A stretch of DNA of 64,000 nt, from assembly GCA_946402705.1 (NCBI GenBank), contig CAMIXG010000003.1, positions 53,822 to 117,821 of the forward strand, written 5' to 3'. Below, in pieces: positions 10,104-20,774 of this stretch (its first letter is position 1; each line of letters starts with the position of its first letter). The notes under the pieces were generated by a model that saw only the letters and a program-made list of their open reading frames with translations, made no database searches and was not told where the DNA came from. The stretch is from an uncultured Tissierellia bacterium (GTDB taxonomy: Bacteria; Bacillota; Clostridia; Tissierellales; Tissierellaceae). The translations under genes were made by a program, and so were the position numbers.

Positions 10104-11696
10104 ATGATAAGTGTAAATGATCTTAGTGTAAGATTTGGATCTCAAAAACTATTTGAAGATGTTAATCTTATGTTTACTTCTGGTAATTGCTATGGAGTAA
10201 TCGGAGCTAATGGTGCTGGAAAATCTACTTTTCTAAGAGTTTTATCTGGAGAAATAGAAGCTACTTCTGGTACTATAGGAATAAACAAAGAAGCTAGAAT
10301 GTCTGTTTTAAAACAGGACCATTTCCAATATGATGAATTTAAAGTTATAGATACTGTAATAATGGGAAACAAAAGACTTTATGACATCATGATTGAAAAA
10401 GATGCTATATATATGAAGGAAGATTTTTCTGATGCTGATGGTATAAAAGCTGCTGAACTTGAAGGCGAATTTGCCGAAATGGATGGTTGGTCAGCTGAAT
10501 CAGATGCCTCTAACCTACTTCAAGGTCTTGGTATATCAACAGACTTACATGAAAAACAAATGTCTGAGCTAACAGGTGTTGAAAAAGTAAAGGTACTTTT
10601 GGCACAAGCTCTTTTTGGTAACCCAGATATCCTAATTCTAGATGAGCCTACAAACCATTTAGATATTAGAACTATACACTGGTTACAAGAATTCTTAATC
10701 AACTTTGAAGGTACAGTTATAGTTGTATCCCATGATAGATTTTTCCTAAATGAAGTTTGTACCAACATGGTTGATATAGACTTTGGAAAAATTACTATGT
10801 TTAGTGGTAACTATGACTTCTGGTATGAATCAAGTCAACTTGCCCTTCAAATGATGAAGGACCAAAATAAGAAAAAAGAAGAAAAAATTAAAGAACTTGA
10901 AAAGTTTATTGCTAGGTTTAGTGCAAATGCCTCTAAATCTAAACAAGCTACTTCTCGTAAAAAATCTTTAGAAAAAATAACTTTAGATGATATAAAACCA
11001 TCTACTAGAAAATATCCTTTTATAGGTTTTACTATGGATAGAGAAGTTGGAAATGAAATCTTAACTGTGGAAAATTTATCTAAAACTATAGATGGTGTTA
11101 AGGTACTAGATAATATTAGTTTCAGAGTTAACCAAGGTGATAAAATCGCTCTTATTGGAGATAATGAGATTGCCATAACAGCCTTATTCAAAATTTTAAT
11201 GGGCGAAATGGAACCAGACGAAGGTGAATTTAAATGGGGTGTTACTATAACTACTTCATACTTCCCTAAAGACAATACTGAGTTCTTTGAAAATGCTGAT
11301 ATGTCTTTAGTAGACTGGTTAAGACAATTCTCTGAAGAACAATCTGAAATCTATATAAGAGGTTTCCTAGGTAGAATGTTATTCTCTGGAGAAGAGGCTC
11401 TAAAAAGTGCTAAAGTTTTATCTGGGGGAGAAAAAGTTAGATGTATGTTATCTAGAATGATGCTTAAAAATGCAAATGTATTATTACTAGATCAACCTAC
11501 AAACCATTTAGACTTAGAATCAATTACAGCTCTTAATAATGGGCTTACAGATTTTAAATCAAACTTAATCTTTGCTACAAAGGATAACGAGATAATCCAT
11601 TCTTTAGCTAATAGAATAATTGAAATTAGAAAAGATGGTTTTAATGATCAAACTATGTCTTATGAAGAGTATATAGACAAATTTATAAAAGAATAA
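10104..11696 (+). CDS. ABC-F family ATPase (duplicated ABC domains, no TM)
   Basis: 530 aa; Walker A GANGAGKST, ILDEPTNHLDIRT, second domain LSGGEKVRCMLSRMM, LLDQPTNHLDLES. Confidence 0.95.
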   Translation: MISVNDLSVRFGSQKLFEDVNLMFTSGNCYGVIGANGAGKSTFLRVLSGEIEATSGTIGINKEARMSVLKQDHFQYDEFKVIDTVIMGNKRLYDIMIEKDAIYMKEDFSDADGIKAAELEGEFAEMDGWSAESDASNLLQGLGISTDLHEKQMSELTGVEKVKVLLAQALFGNPDILILDEPTNHLDIRTIHWLQEFLINFEGTVIVVSHDRFFLNEVCTNMVDIDFGKITMFSGNYDFWYESSQLALQMMKDQNKKKEEKIKELEKFIARFSANASKSKQATSRKKSLEKITLDDIKPSTRKYPFIGFTMDREVGNEILTVENLSKTIDGVKVLDNISFRVNQGDKIALIGDNEIAITALFKILMGEMEPDEGEFKWGVTITTSYFPKDNTEFFENADMSLVDWLRQFSEEQSEIYIRGFLGRMLFSGEEALKSAKVLSGGEKVRCMLSRMMLKNANVLLLDQPTNHLDLESITALNNGLTDFKSNLIFATKDNEIIHSLANRIIEIRKDGFNDQTMSYEEYIDKFIKE

Positions 11697-11753
11697 ATAT
11701 GATAGGGAGATGGCTTTGCTATCTCTTTATTTTTATAATTTTGAGGTGATAAC

Positions 11754-12188
11754 TTGAAAAAAATAAACCCTAACAGTCTAAACCTTACTATACAGGGTGG
11801 AGCTGGAATAATATTAGTATTTTTAGCGGCTTTTATAAAAAATAATCCTAAGTTTATACTTAAGAGCAAGATATATCTTTATACCTTAGTTGTGGCTGGT
11901 TTTGGAATACTGATTTTATCTATAATATCAGTCCTAAAAAAGAAAATCATAATAGAAGATGATAAAATAACAGTTTCTCATCTAGTAAATAAGGATGTAA
12001 TAGCTATAAAGGACATAAAAACTATGGAGAAAATAGATTTAGGTAAGGAAAAATTTCCTCCCTTTCAGGAGAGATTTAAGTATGAGTTAACTACTGAAAA
12101 TGGTGTGTTTAGTATATCTAGTGAAGAATTTACAAATCTTACTTACTTTTATGATGAAGTTAAAAAACTTATGAATAATAAAAAGTAG
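11754..12188 (+). CDS. Small membrane protein with PH-like C-terminal region, hypothetical
   Basis: TTG start with RBS GAGGTGATAAC; two TM helices and an IEDDKITVSHLVNKDVIAIKDIKTMEKIDLG segment. Confidence 0.65.
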   Translation: MKKINPNSLNLTIQGGAGIILVFLAAFIKNNPKFILKSKIYLYTLVVAGFGILILSIISVLKKKIIIEDDKITVSHLVNKDVIAIKDIKTMEKIDLGKEKFPPFQERFKYELTTENGVFSISSEEFTNLTYFYDEVKKLMNNKK

Positions 12189-12210
12189 AAGAAAAATTTC
12201 TTCTACTTTT
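12181..12210. terminator. Bidirectional terminator between convergent genes
   Basis: AAAAGTAGAAGAAA/TTTCTTCTACTTTT inverted repeat. Confidence 0.8.
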
Positions 12211-12451
12211 TATTTAAAATTCCCTCAAATAATTCAAACCTATACCTTTGATCCATAAAATTATCTTCCCTATCCTTATCAATTTCCTCACAAAACATAT
12301 CTACTGGTCTTATATACATATCATAATTTCCATACAGAGCTTGGTAGGACACAAATTTCTCACCAGTTTCAGTATGTTCTACAAGGTCATGTACATAGTA
12401 AAGTTTCCCCTTGAAATGGGAATATAATCTTTTTGTTATTATCTTATTCAT
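12203..12451 (-). CDS. DUF1653-family protein
   Basis: 82 aa; YSHFKGKLYYVHDLVEHTETGEKFVSYQALYG...YIRPVDMFCEEID typical. Confidence 0.88.
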   Translation of the reverse strand: MNKIITKRLYSHFKGKLYYVHDLVEHTETGEKFVSYQALYGNYDMYIRPVDMFCEEIDKDREDNFMDQRYRFELFEGILNKK

Positions 12452-12500
12452 AATTTACCTCTTTCAAATTTTATATTAATAATAACATAAGCCCAATATA

Positions 12501-12525
12501 AAAGACACTCAAAATGAGTGCCTTA
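12501..12525 (-). terminator. Terminator downstream of glpK
   Basis: AAGGCACTCA/TGAGTGTCTTTT hairpin on the minus strand. Confidence 0.75.
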
Positions 12526-12533
12526 ACATATAT

Positions 12534-14057
<1,524 letters not shown>

Positions 14058-14062
14058 CTAAA

Positions 14063-14791
14063 TTATACCCAAAGTGTTAAAAGTGCCTTATAGATAAATG
14101 CTCCCAATACTGAACCAATAATTGGACCAACTATTGGTACATATGCATAGCTCCATTTAGAGTCTCCCTTTCCCTTTATAGGAAGTAGAGCATGAGCCAG
14201 TCTAGGCCCAAAATCCCTAGCTGGATTTATTGCATATCCTGTAGGTCCACCTAGACTTAATCCTATTACCCAAACTAAAAAACCTGCTAATAAGGCTGAG
14301 AGTGGTCCAACCCCATTATTTGCATGGTTGATTCCCATTAACCCTATTATTAGTATTGCTGTACCAATTATTTCTGTTACAAGATTCCAAAAATGATTTT
14401 CTATAGCTGGAATAGTTGCAAATATTCCAAGTTTTGTATCCTTATCATCTGTTGCATCAAAATGATTTTTATAAGTTAAGAAAGTAAGTGTTGCTCCCAG
14501 CATAGCTCCTAAAACTTGTGCTACTACATAACCTGGTAATAAACTCCATGCTAAATCTCCCTTTATGGCAAAGGCTATAGATACTGCTGGATTTAAATGA
14601 GCCCCACTAACCCAACCTGTTATATATGCTGCAACAGCTACTGCTAAGCCCCATGCAGTTGTAATTACATTCCATCCTGCATCTTTACCTTTTGAATCCT
14701 TTAAGGAAACATTTGCTACTACACCAGAACCAAACAATATCATTATTGCAGTTCCTACAAATTCTGCTAAGTACATCGCCATGTTTGACAT
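14063..14791 (-). CDS. glpF: Glycerol uptake facilitator (MIP/aquaglyceroporin)
   Basis: Two NPA motifs (HLNPAVS, AINPARD); adjacent to glpK. Confidence 0.96.
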   Translation of the reverse strand: MSNMAMYLAEFVGTAIMILFGSGVVANVSLKDSKGKDAGWNVITTAWGLAVAVAAYITGWVSGAHLNPAVSIAFAIKGDLAWSLLPGYVVAQVLGAMLGATLTFLTYKNHFDATDDKDTKLGIFATIPAIENHFWNLVTEIIGTAILIIGLMGINHANNGVGPLSALLAGFLVWVIGLSLGGPTGYAINPARDFGPRLAHALLPIKGKGDSKWSYAYVPIVGPIIGSVLGAFIYKALLTLWV

Positions 14792-14843
14792 TATAATTCC
14801 CCCTTATTTTTTAGAAACTACTAACTAAAGACTTAATTTTCAT

Positions 14844-14905
14844 AAAAAAAGAGTCCAAAATACAATCCTTTACCCAAGGATTAGTACACGGCTCTCTTAT
14901 CTCCA
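14844..14905 (-). promoter_or_regulatory. Leader terminator/antiterminator hairpin upstream of glpFK
   Basis: Minus strand: AAGAGAGCCGTGTACTAATCC-TTGGGTAAA-GGATTGTATTTTGGACTCTT followed by TTTTT; long imperfect stem in the 5' leader of glpF, resembling GlpP-controlled leaders. Confidence 0.6.
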
Positions 14906-15111
14906 ACCTATATTTTATTATGATATGTATTTCTATACTTAAATCTTATACAAATTTCTTAATTTAGTCAATATTCAGAAAGTATTTTCTTATCTAAACT
15001 CATATATATTATATAATATTTCTCCATTAAAGTATAGTTCAATCCTATTTATCAGCCTATATCTGCCATACTATATTTTGTAAAAAACCCATATATATTT
15101 GGACAAATAAA

Positions 15112-15134
15112 AAAACAGTAATCTCTACTGTTTT
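15112..15134 (-). terminator. Terminator after the lipoprotein gene
   Basis: AAAACAGTA/TACTGTTTT hairpin with flanking A/T tracts. Confidence 0.65.
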
Positions 15135-15140
15135 CTATGA

Positions 15141-16217
15141 CTATCTAGGTATCTCTATTATCCCAACAATTTCATTATGTTTGGAAAATATAAATTCATA
15201 ATTTTTCTCCCTGTATTCTCCATCAGATAATATATAGTTTTTTGTAAATGGATAAACTTGATATAAGGTATAATTACCATTTTTCATAGGCACTATGTTT
15301 GGAAAATCAGCCTTATATTCCCTAGTCTTATTTTTTGATTTTATAGTTATATTCTTAACTTGGAGTCCATCTAATTTTATAGCTTCTACTCTGCCAACTA
15401 ACTCCTTACCTCCATCTTTGAGAATCTGCCTTTGGCTATATATTTCATCCAAAGATGTATAATTATCTCCCAAAATTTCCATAGTAGCTCTTATTATTTC
15501 CATATCTTTTACATAGTCATCCTTTATTGAAACCCTAATACTTCTTTTTAATTCTTCATCCCTGAAATATTGAGTTATCATACCATCTTCCTGAAACTCA
15601 TCTTCATTATATAAACTAAGCTCCACATCTCCAACATCCTCTTTATCTTTATTTAATATTTCCCAGATAAAAGGACTACTCTTAGATTTTTTCAAATTAA
15701 AATTATCTTCTATCTCAAATCTAAAAAAATTACTTCCTATTAGTTTATATCCATTGTTTGTACTCTTTGGCTTTTCCAAGTTATCGTCTATCTTAAAACT
15801 ATGGATTATTGTATTTATATCCTCTCTCATCTCTTCATACTCCTTAGAGTTTTCCAAGTCTTCTGGTTCATATTGCAAGTCTTCTGCTAAGGATAATATA
15901 AAACTATATCCTTGAGCACTTCCCAGAAGTTTTTGAGGTGTATAGGACCACTCTACATCTTCCTCTGTTATAAGTTCTCCAATAACTTTTGTTATAGAAA
16001 ACAAAAAGGCTTTCTCATCTTTTTTTCCTAGGGTTTTATGACTTACTATTATTGCATTTTCCTCGTTCTCAACTAGATACTTATCCTTCCATGATTTAGG
16101 TATATTCATCTTAAATCCTAATTCTTCATTTGTATATACTACAGTGTTATTTGGGGTACAGGCTGAAAATAATAATACTGATATAATAACCACTAGTACT
16201 ATTTTTATTTTCTTCAT
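15141..16217 (-). CDS. Putative secreted lipoprotein
   Basis: Lipobox VLLFSAC near the N-terminus; otherwise unrecognised. Confidence 0.75.
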   Translation of the reverse strand: MKKIKIVLVVIISVLLFSACTPNNTVVYTNEELGFKMNIPKSWKDKYLVENEENAIIVSHKTLGKKDEKAFLFSITKVIGELITEEDVEWSYTPQKLLGSAQGYSFILSLAEDLQYEPEDLENSKEYEEMREDINTIIHSFKIDDNLEKPKSTNNGYKLIGSNFFRFEIEDNFNLKKSKSSPFIWEILNKDKEDVGDVELSLYNEDEFQEDGMITQYFRDEELKRSIRVSIKDDYVKDMEIIRATMEILGDNYTSLDEIYSQRQILKDGGKELVGRVEAIKLDGLQVKNITIKSKNKTREYKADFPNIVPMKNGNYTLYQVYPFTKNYILSDGEYREKNYEFIFSKHNEIVGIIEIPR

Positions 16218-16225
16218 ATTTCCTC

Positions 16226-16870
16226 CTATAATAAATCTATTATTTCCATGGGGTTTTCTATCATAAAATCTGGATTTTCTATTTTCAAATCTTCAAAATT
16301 TCTAAATCCCCAAGCTACTGCAACAGTTTTTACCCCTATATTTTTTCCCGTTTTGATATCTACTTCTGTATCTCCAATATAAAGTACCTCATCCTTACTC
16401 AAACCCATCTTTTCGATTATATTATTTCCACTAGTTGGATCAGGTTTTATATACCTACCATCCTCCACTCCTACTATATCTATGAAACTGATGTTTTCAA
16501 ACTTTTCAGCTATTAAATTACTTGCATACTTTTGATTTTTATTTGTATTTATCCCAATTTTAATATCCTTATCCACTAAGCTATTTAGCATCTTTACTAT
16601 ATATTCATAGGGTTTAGACTTATTTAGATAGTTTCTTTCATAAGCCAGCTCTAAAGCCTCATAATTACTATCAATTTCCTCTTCACTTGAGTTAGGTATT
16701 ATATCCTTTACTAGGTTTCTAAATCCTCTTCCAACCTTTAGTTTGTACTCATTATAGCTAAGTTTTTCCATGCCTAAGCCTTCTAGTACCTCATTCATAC
16801 TGTCTCCTATATCTTCTATAGTATCTAAAACTGTTCCATCCAAATCAAAAATTATACCTTTTATCTTCAT
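16226..16870 (-). CDS. HAD-superfamily phosphatase (phosphoglycolate phosphatase/PpaX-like)
   Basis: IFDLDGTVLDT, GINTNKN, YIGDTEVDIKTGKN motifs. Confidence 0.92.
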   Translation of the reverse strand: MKIKGIIFDLDGTVLDTIEDIGDSMNEVLEGLGMEKLSYNEYKLKVGRGFRNLVKDIIPNSSEEEIDSNYEALELAYERNYLNKSKPYEYIVKMLNSLVDKDIKIGINTNKNQKYASNLIAEKFENISFIDIVGVEDGRYIKPDPTSGNNIIEKMGLSKDEVLYIGDTEVDIKTGKNIGVKTVAVAWGFRNFEDLKIENPDFMIENPMEIIDLL

Positions 16871-16914
16871 ATTTATCCTCCCATACTTATAAAAAAAAGA
16901 GATATATAATCTCT

Positions 16915-17709
16915 TTATATTGTAAATATTTTAGTTTGTTTATCCCTATGTGTTAATTCTAAATTTATATCTTTTTTGATATCTATTCCCATCTCAAGAA
17001 GCTTAAATGCCATTTGATTAAAGGCTGTTTTAGGGGTATTATTTTCCTTGCTTAAATGGGCAAGTAATATGGTTTCTCCATTCCCCTTTATAATATCCTT
17101 CATAGCTTCTGCTATATAATCATTTGACAGATGTCCAAAATCTCCAATTATTCTGTTTTGTAAGTAAACAGGATAGGGCCCATTTCTAAGCATTTGTATG
17201 TCATGATTTGACTCAACCAAATAAATTTGAGACTCCTTTATATGATTTAAAATTTTATCATCTAATTTTCCAGTATCTGTAACAAGAGACACCTTCTTAT
17301 TTCCACCATTTATCACATATCCAACTGGTTCATTGGCATCATGATATATATTTATAGGAAGTATATCTAAATCTTTTAGACTCAAATATTTCTCTGTATC
17401 TATGACCTTTATATTTTCTGATTTAATTTTTCCAATTGATTCTTCCATACCAGTCCATGTTCCTTGATTAGCATATATTGGTATGTTATATCTTCTTGAT
17501 AAAACCCCTGCTCCCTTTATATGATCCTGGTGTTCATGGGTTATAAGTATTCCATCTATTTCATCACACTTTACATCTATACCATCTAATAGTTTTTCTA
17601 TTGTTTTACCTGAAAAGCCTGCATCCACTAATAGTTTTACCTCATCACTACTAACATAGTGACAATTTCCTGAACTACTACTAGACAATGAGCAAAAATC
17701 TATCTTCAT
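16915..17709 (-). CDS. walJ: MBL-fold metallohydrolase, YycJ/WalJ family
   Basis: SLSSSSSGNCHYV, THEHQDHIKG; position in the yycHIJ block. Confidence 0.93.
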   Translation of the reverse strand: MKIDFCSLSSSSSGNCHYVSSDEVKLLVDAGFSGKTIEKLLDGIDVKCDEIDGILITHEHQDHIKGAGVLSRRYNIPIYANQGTWTGMEESIGKIKSENIKVIDTEKYLSLKDLDILPINIYHDANEPVGYVINGGNKKVSLVTDTGKLDDKILNHIKESQIYLVESNHDIQMLRNGPYPVYLQNRIIGDFGHLSNDYIAEAMKDIIKGNGETILLAHLSKENNTPKTAFNQMAFKLLEMGIDIKKDINLELTHRDKQTKIFTI

Positions 17710-17732
17710 ATATCCTCCACTAATTATAACTA

Positions 17733-18575
17733 CTAATAATTATCTATTATTATTCTATCACCATTTTTAAATAATATTCTCCACGCTGGAACAGTCTTAC
17801 CCTCTTTTGCATTTTCAAGGGTTTCTATATAGCTATGTTGTTGGGGATCAAAGTAATGAACCAAACTTATCTCTATTATATCTTTTCCATAGGCTTCATC
17901 CATACTAAGTAAGCTAAGTATAGCTTTTGGAGCTGTACTTGTATAAATCTCCATATCACCCTTGGCCTTTATTTCTAACCAAATTCGTTCAAAGCTTTCC
18001 ACACCCCTACTACTAACTACTATATCCATATAGGCTTTTTCCACCAAAACATCTTCGTATTTTTTTGAATAAGTTATATAGTACTTCTCTCCATTTTTCT
18101 CAAAGAAAGTAAGTTCCATATCATCTCTATAATATCCTAATTCATTGATAAAATCATCTGCTAATTTTTTAGCCTCTTCTTTTTCTATATATTCGAATTT
18201 TTTTTCATTAGATACATTCTCATAAAGCAAAAATTTATTGCTCTTTATTGTAGTTTTGCTATTTTTATCTGAAATTATATCTTCATTACCACTACTCTCA
18301 AGCTGAACTTCTCCCTTATATAAAACCTGCCTTATATGTTCAATATCACAGTCCTCATATTTTACAGTAAGAGGTATCAAACCATTTTCATTCTTAGGTA
18401 TATCTGTACTTAGTTTTATATTTTTTTCATTTAACATCTTCTCTACTTCTCTTATAAAATCATCACTTAAGGTGGGTGTTTTCGCCAATCTATCCCTTAG
18501 AAGAAAACCACCCAATATTAAGTTTGTTATTAAAAATGCCACAATTAATATATTTTTTGATTTTCCCCAATCCAT
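17733..18575 (-). CDS. yycI: YycI-family regulatory protein of the WalRK system
   Basis: MDWGKSKNILIVAFLITNLILGGFLL N-terminus typical of YycI; synteny. Confidence 0.88.
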   Translation of the reverse strand: MDWGKSKNILIVAFLITNLILGGFLLRDRLAKTPTLSDDFIREVEKMLNEKNIKLSTDIPKNENGLIPLTVKYEDCDIEHIRQVLYKGEVQLESSGNEDIISDKNSKTTIKSNKFLLYENVSNEKKFEYIEKEEAKKLADDFINELGYYRDDMELTFFEKNGEKYYITYSKKYEDVLVEKAYMDIVVSSRGVESFERIWLEIKAKGDMEIYTSTAPKAILSLLSMDEAYGKDIIEISLVHYFDPQQHSYIETLENAKEGKTVPAWRILFKNGDRIIIDNY

Positions 18576-18588
18576 AAATCACACCCAC

Positions 18589-20118
18589 TTAAACTTTTCT
18601 CTGGTCTATCTTTTTACCAGTATAAATATCAAAAGAATACATATTATTTGCTGTCTTTATAGCCCAAACTCTTATAAGTTCTTCATCTGTTTCCTTCATT
18701 GTTGGGTCATAATAGGCAAGGGTTATATCTTTTATACTAGATAAAACTTCCTGGGTTTGTATATCCCCATCAGCTGCTGTTATCTTATTTGTTTCCCTAT
18801 AGTCTTTTAAAAAGATATCATAATTTTTGTCAATGATATCAAAAGAACTAAGAGCCTTAACTTCTTTTTCCATAAATTTAAAGTCTAAAGACTTTGCCAT
18901 ATCTTTTCTCATAAGTTGTTTATATGATTTAACATTACTATTAAAAACTTCCATTTTCACAAAATCATCTAACTTTGCATTTTCAAGTATTATAGGTATA
19001 CCTCTAACCCTGTACTTAAAGCTAAAGGCGTATCCCTTATTTCCAAACTCATCTTCTATAGGATTAATATCTGCCAAGTATAGACCTTTTATATTACCAA
19101 CTACATTAGATAAAAACTCAGAGGTTGTATTTAAACTTTCATATAAGCTTCTCTTTTCCACTCTTTCATCTATATGATTATAGTATTCTAATACTCCATT
19201 ATCATTTAACTTCAAGACCTTTTGATTTTGAACATAGATACTAGAGCCATTACTCTCCACAACCTCTCTAATATAATCTATATTCTCCCTAAAGAAACTC
19301 TCCACCAACTTGTTCTTAGTATGCTCATCCATTGTTCTCATCTGATTTTCCATATAAACGGTTGGTAGTATATTGTTCATTTCATAGGGAATATATAGGT
19401 CCTTATCTGTTCCCATCATTTCTCTCATAGAATAATAGTAATTAAATTTACCATTTGTTTCTATTTCTAATATTTTATCCTTCAAATCCTTGGTCTGAAA
19501 AATATCTTCTTCTACCACTGGACTCTTTGTGCCAATAATGTTTTCCACCTTGGATATTATGTCCCAATTTTGTGCTTCTACTTGAGCATTTTTATAATAT
19601 GACTGACTATCTGTAACTTTTATTATCTCATCATCTTTTATAAATAGAAAAAAAGGCTCTTCAAGTCCCAAATAAATATAAATACTATCCACCCATTCCA
19701 TAGTATCTATTATCTCATTTGGCTGATCAATCTTTAAGGCCTTTGCTAATATATAAGTATTTAGTTTTTCAGGAAACTCAAAAGATATGGATCTTTTTCT
19801 GTTATATTCTCCCATATCTGACATATCTATCTTTTCTATTTCTATTTTCTCTGATTCTAAAACTGATTTTATGCTCTTTCTTGCATCTGCCCATAAGGTA
19901 TATTTTGATTCATCATAAAACAAAGTATTATTATTTTCATCAAAATGTATTAAGTACTTACTAGGAGCCATCATCTCTACCAAACTATATGATGTTATAG
20001 TTTTAGAATTTTCTACACTAAAAGATCTCTCTGGAAGTTCTATCCAAAGAGACTTAGCTAAAAATATACTTATTCCAAACAGTATAAAAAGTAAGATAGT
20101 CTTTAGTCTTTCTAACAT
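18589..20118 (-). CDS. yycH: YycH-family regulatory protein of the WalRK system
   Basis: 509 aa, single N-terminal TM; position between walK and yycI. Confidence 0.85.
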   Translation of the reverse strand: MLERLKTILLFILFGISIFLAKSLWIELPERSFSVENSKTITSYSLVEMMAPSKYLIHFDENNNTLFYDESKYTLWADARKSIKSVLESEKIEIEKIDMSDMGEYNRKRSISFEFPEKLNTYILAKALKIDQPNEIIDTMEWVDSIYIYLGLEEPFFLFIKDDEIIKVTDSQSYYKNAQVEAQNWDIISKVENIIGTKSPVVEEDIFQTKDLKDKILEIETNGKFNYYYSMREMMGTDKDLYIPYEMNNILPTVYMENQMRTMDEHTKNKLVESFFRENIDYIREVVESNGSSIYVQNQKVLKLNDNGVLEYYNHIDERVEKRSLYESLNTTSEFLSNVVGNIKGLYLADINPIEDEFGNKGYAFSFKYRVRGIPIILENAKLDDFVKMEVFNSNVKSYKQLMRKDMAKSLDFKFMEKEVKALSSFDIIDKNYDIFLKDYRETNKITAADGDIQTQEVLSSIKDITLAYYDPTMKETDEELIRVWAIKTANNMYSFDIYTGKKIDQRKV

Positions 20119-20139
20119 AGAATCACTCCAGACTTTATA

Positions 20140-20658
20140 CTAATTTACTGATACTATCTCTGTTACTGTTGGAGCTTTTTCATATACATATACCATTATT
20201 TCAATTGGGTCTACACCCTCTGCTCCAAAATTAATTTGTATTTTATTCATACCCATAACTAGGTCTTGTTGTTTTTGGAAAAAACCTAAGTTACCTGCAT
20301 ATATAGTTTCTTTCGAAATTTCTACATAATCTTTATCACTTGGTAGTTTATTTAAGTTGAAATTTTTTCTAGTTAAATCTGTAGTACCAAATAATTTTAT
20401 AGTTACTGCTGTGTTCGCTGGTGCTTTTCCATTGATTAGAGCTACTCTATCCTTTGTTGAAAAAGAATCTCTATCTGGGTTTATTACTTCATATCCTGCT
20501 ATATTTGTTTTTAATGTTCTGTTTGTTTTATTATATACTATTAAAGTCCCATTGTTTTGAACAGGGCTGGATTTACTTTGAACTGCTGCATAAGAGCTTG
20601 TGCTCATTCCTAGAATTACCATACCGATAAGTAGGCTAGTTGTCAATTTTTTTCTCAT
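20140..20658 (-). CDS. Secreted hypothetical protein in the wal cluster
   Basis: Clear signal peptide (MRKKLTTSLLIGMVILGMSTSSYAA); 172 aa; no recognised domain. Confidence 0.75.
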   Translation of the reverse strand: MRKKLTTSLLIGMVILGMSTSSYAAVQSKSSPVQNNGTLIVYNKTNRTLKTNIAGYEVINPDRDSFSTKDRVALINGKAPANTAVTIKLFGTTDLTRKNFNLNKLPSDKDYVEISKETIYAGNLGFFQKQQDLVMGMNKIQINFGAEGVDPIEIMVYVYEKAPTVTEIVSVN

Positions 20659-20774
20659 GGTCCATTCTCCTTTCTATTAAATATCCACAAATAATCCACA
20701 GCTTAATTATACAATATAATTATTACAATTGTGTTACATTGAAATTAAACTCTCCTTACATATCTATTCTTTTT

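Noticed and set aside
10847-11275. 142-aa minus-strand ORF opposite the ABC-F gene
   Set aside because: Antisense shadow of a conserved gene with no independent start signals
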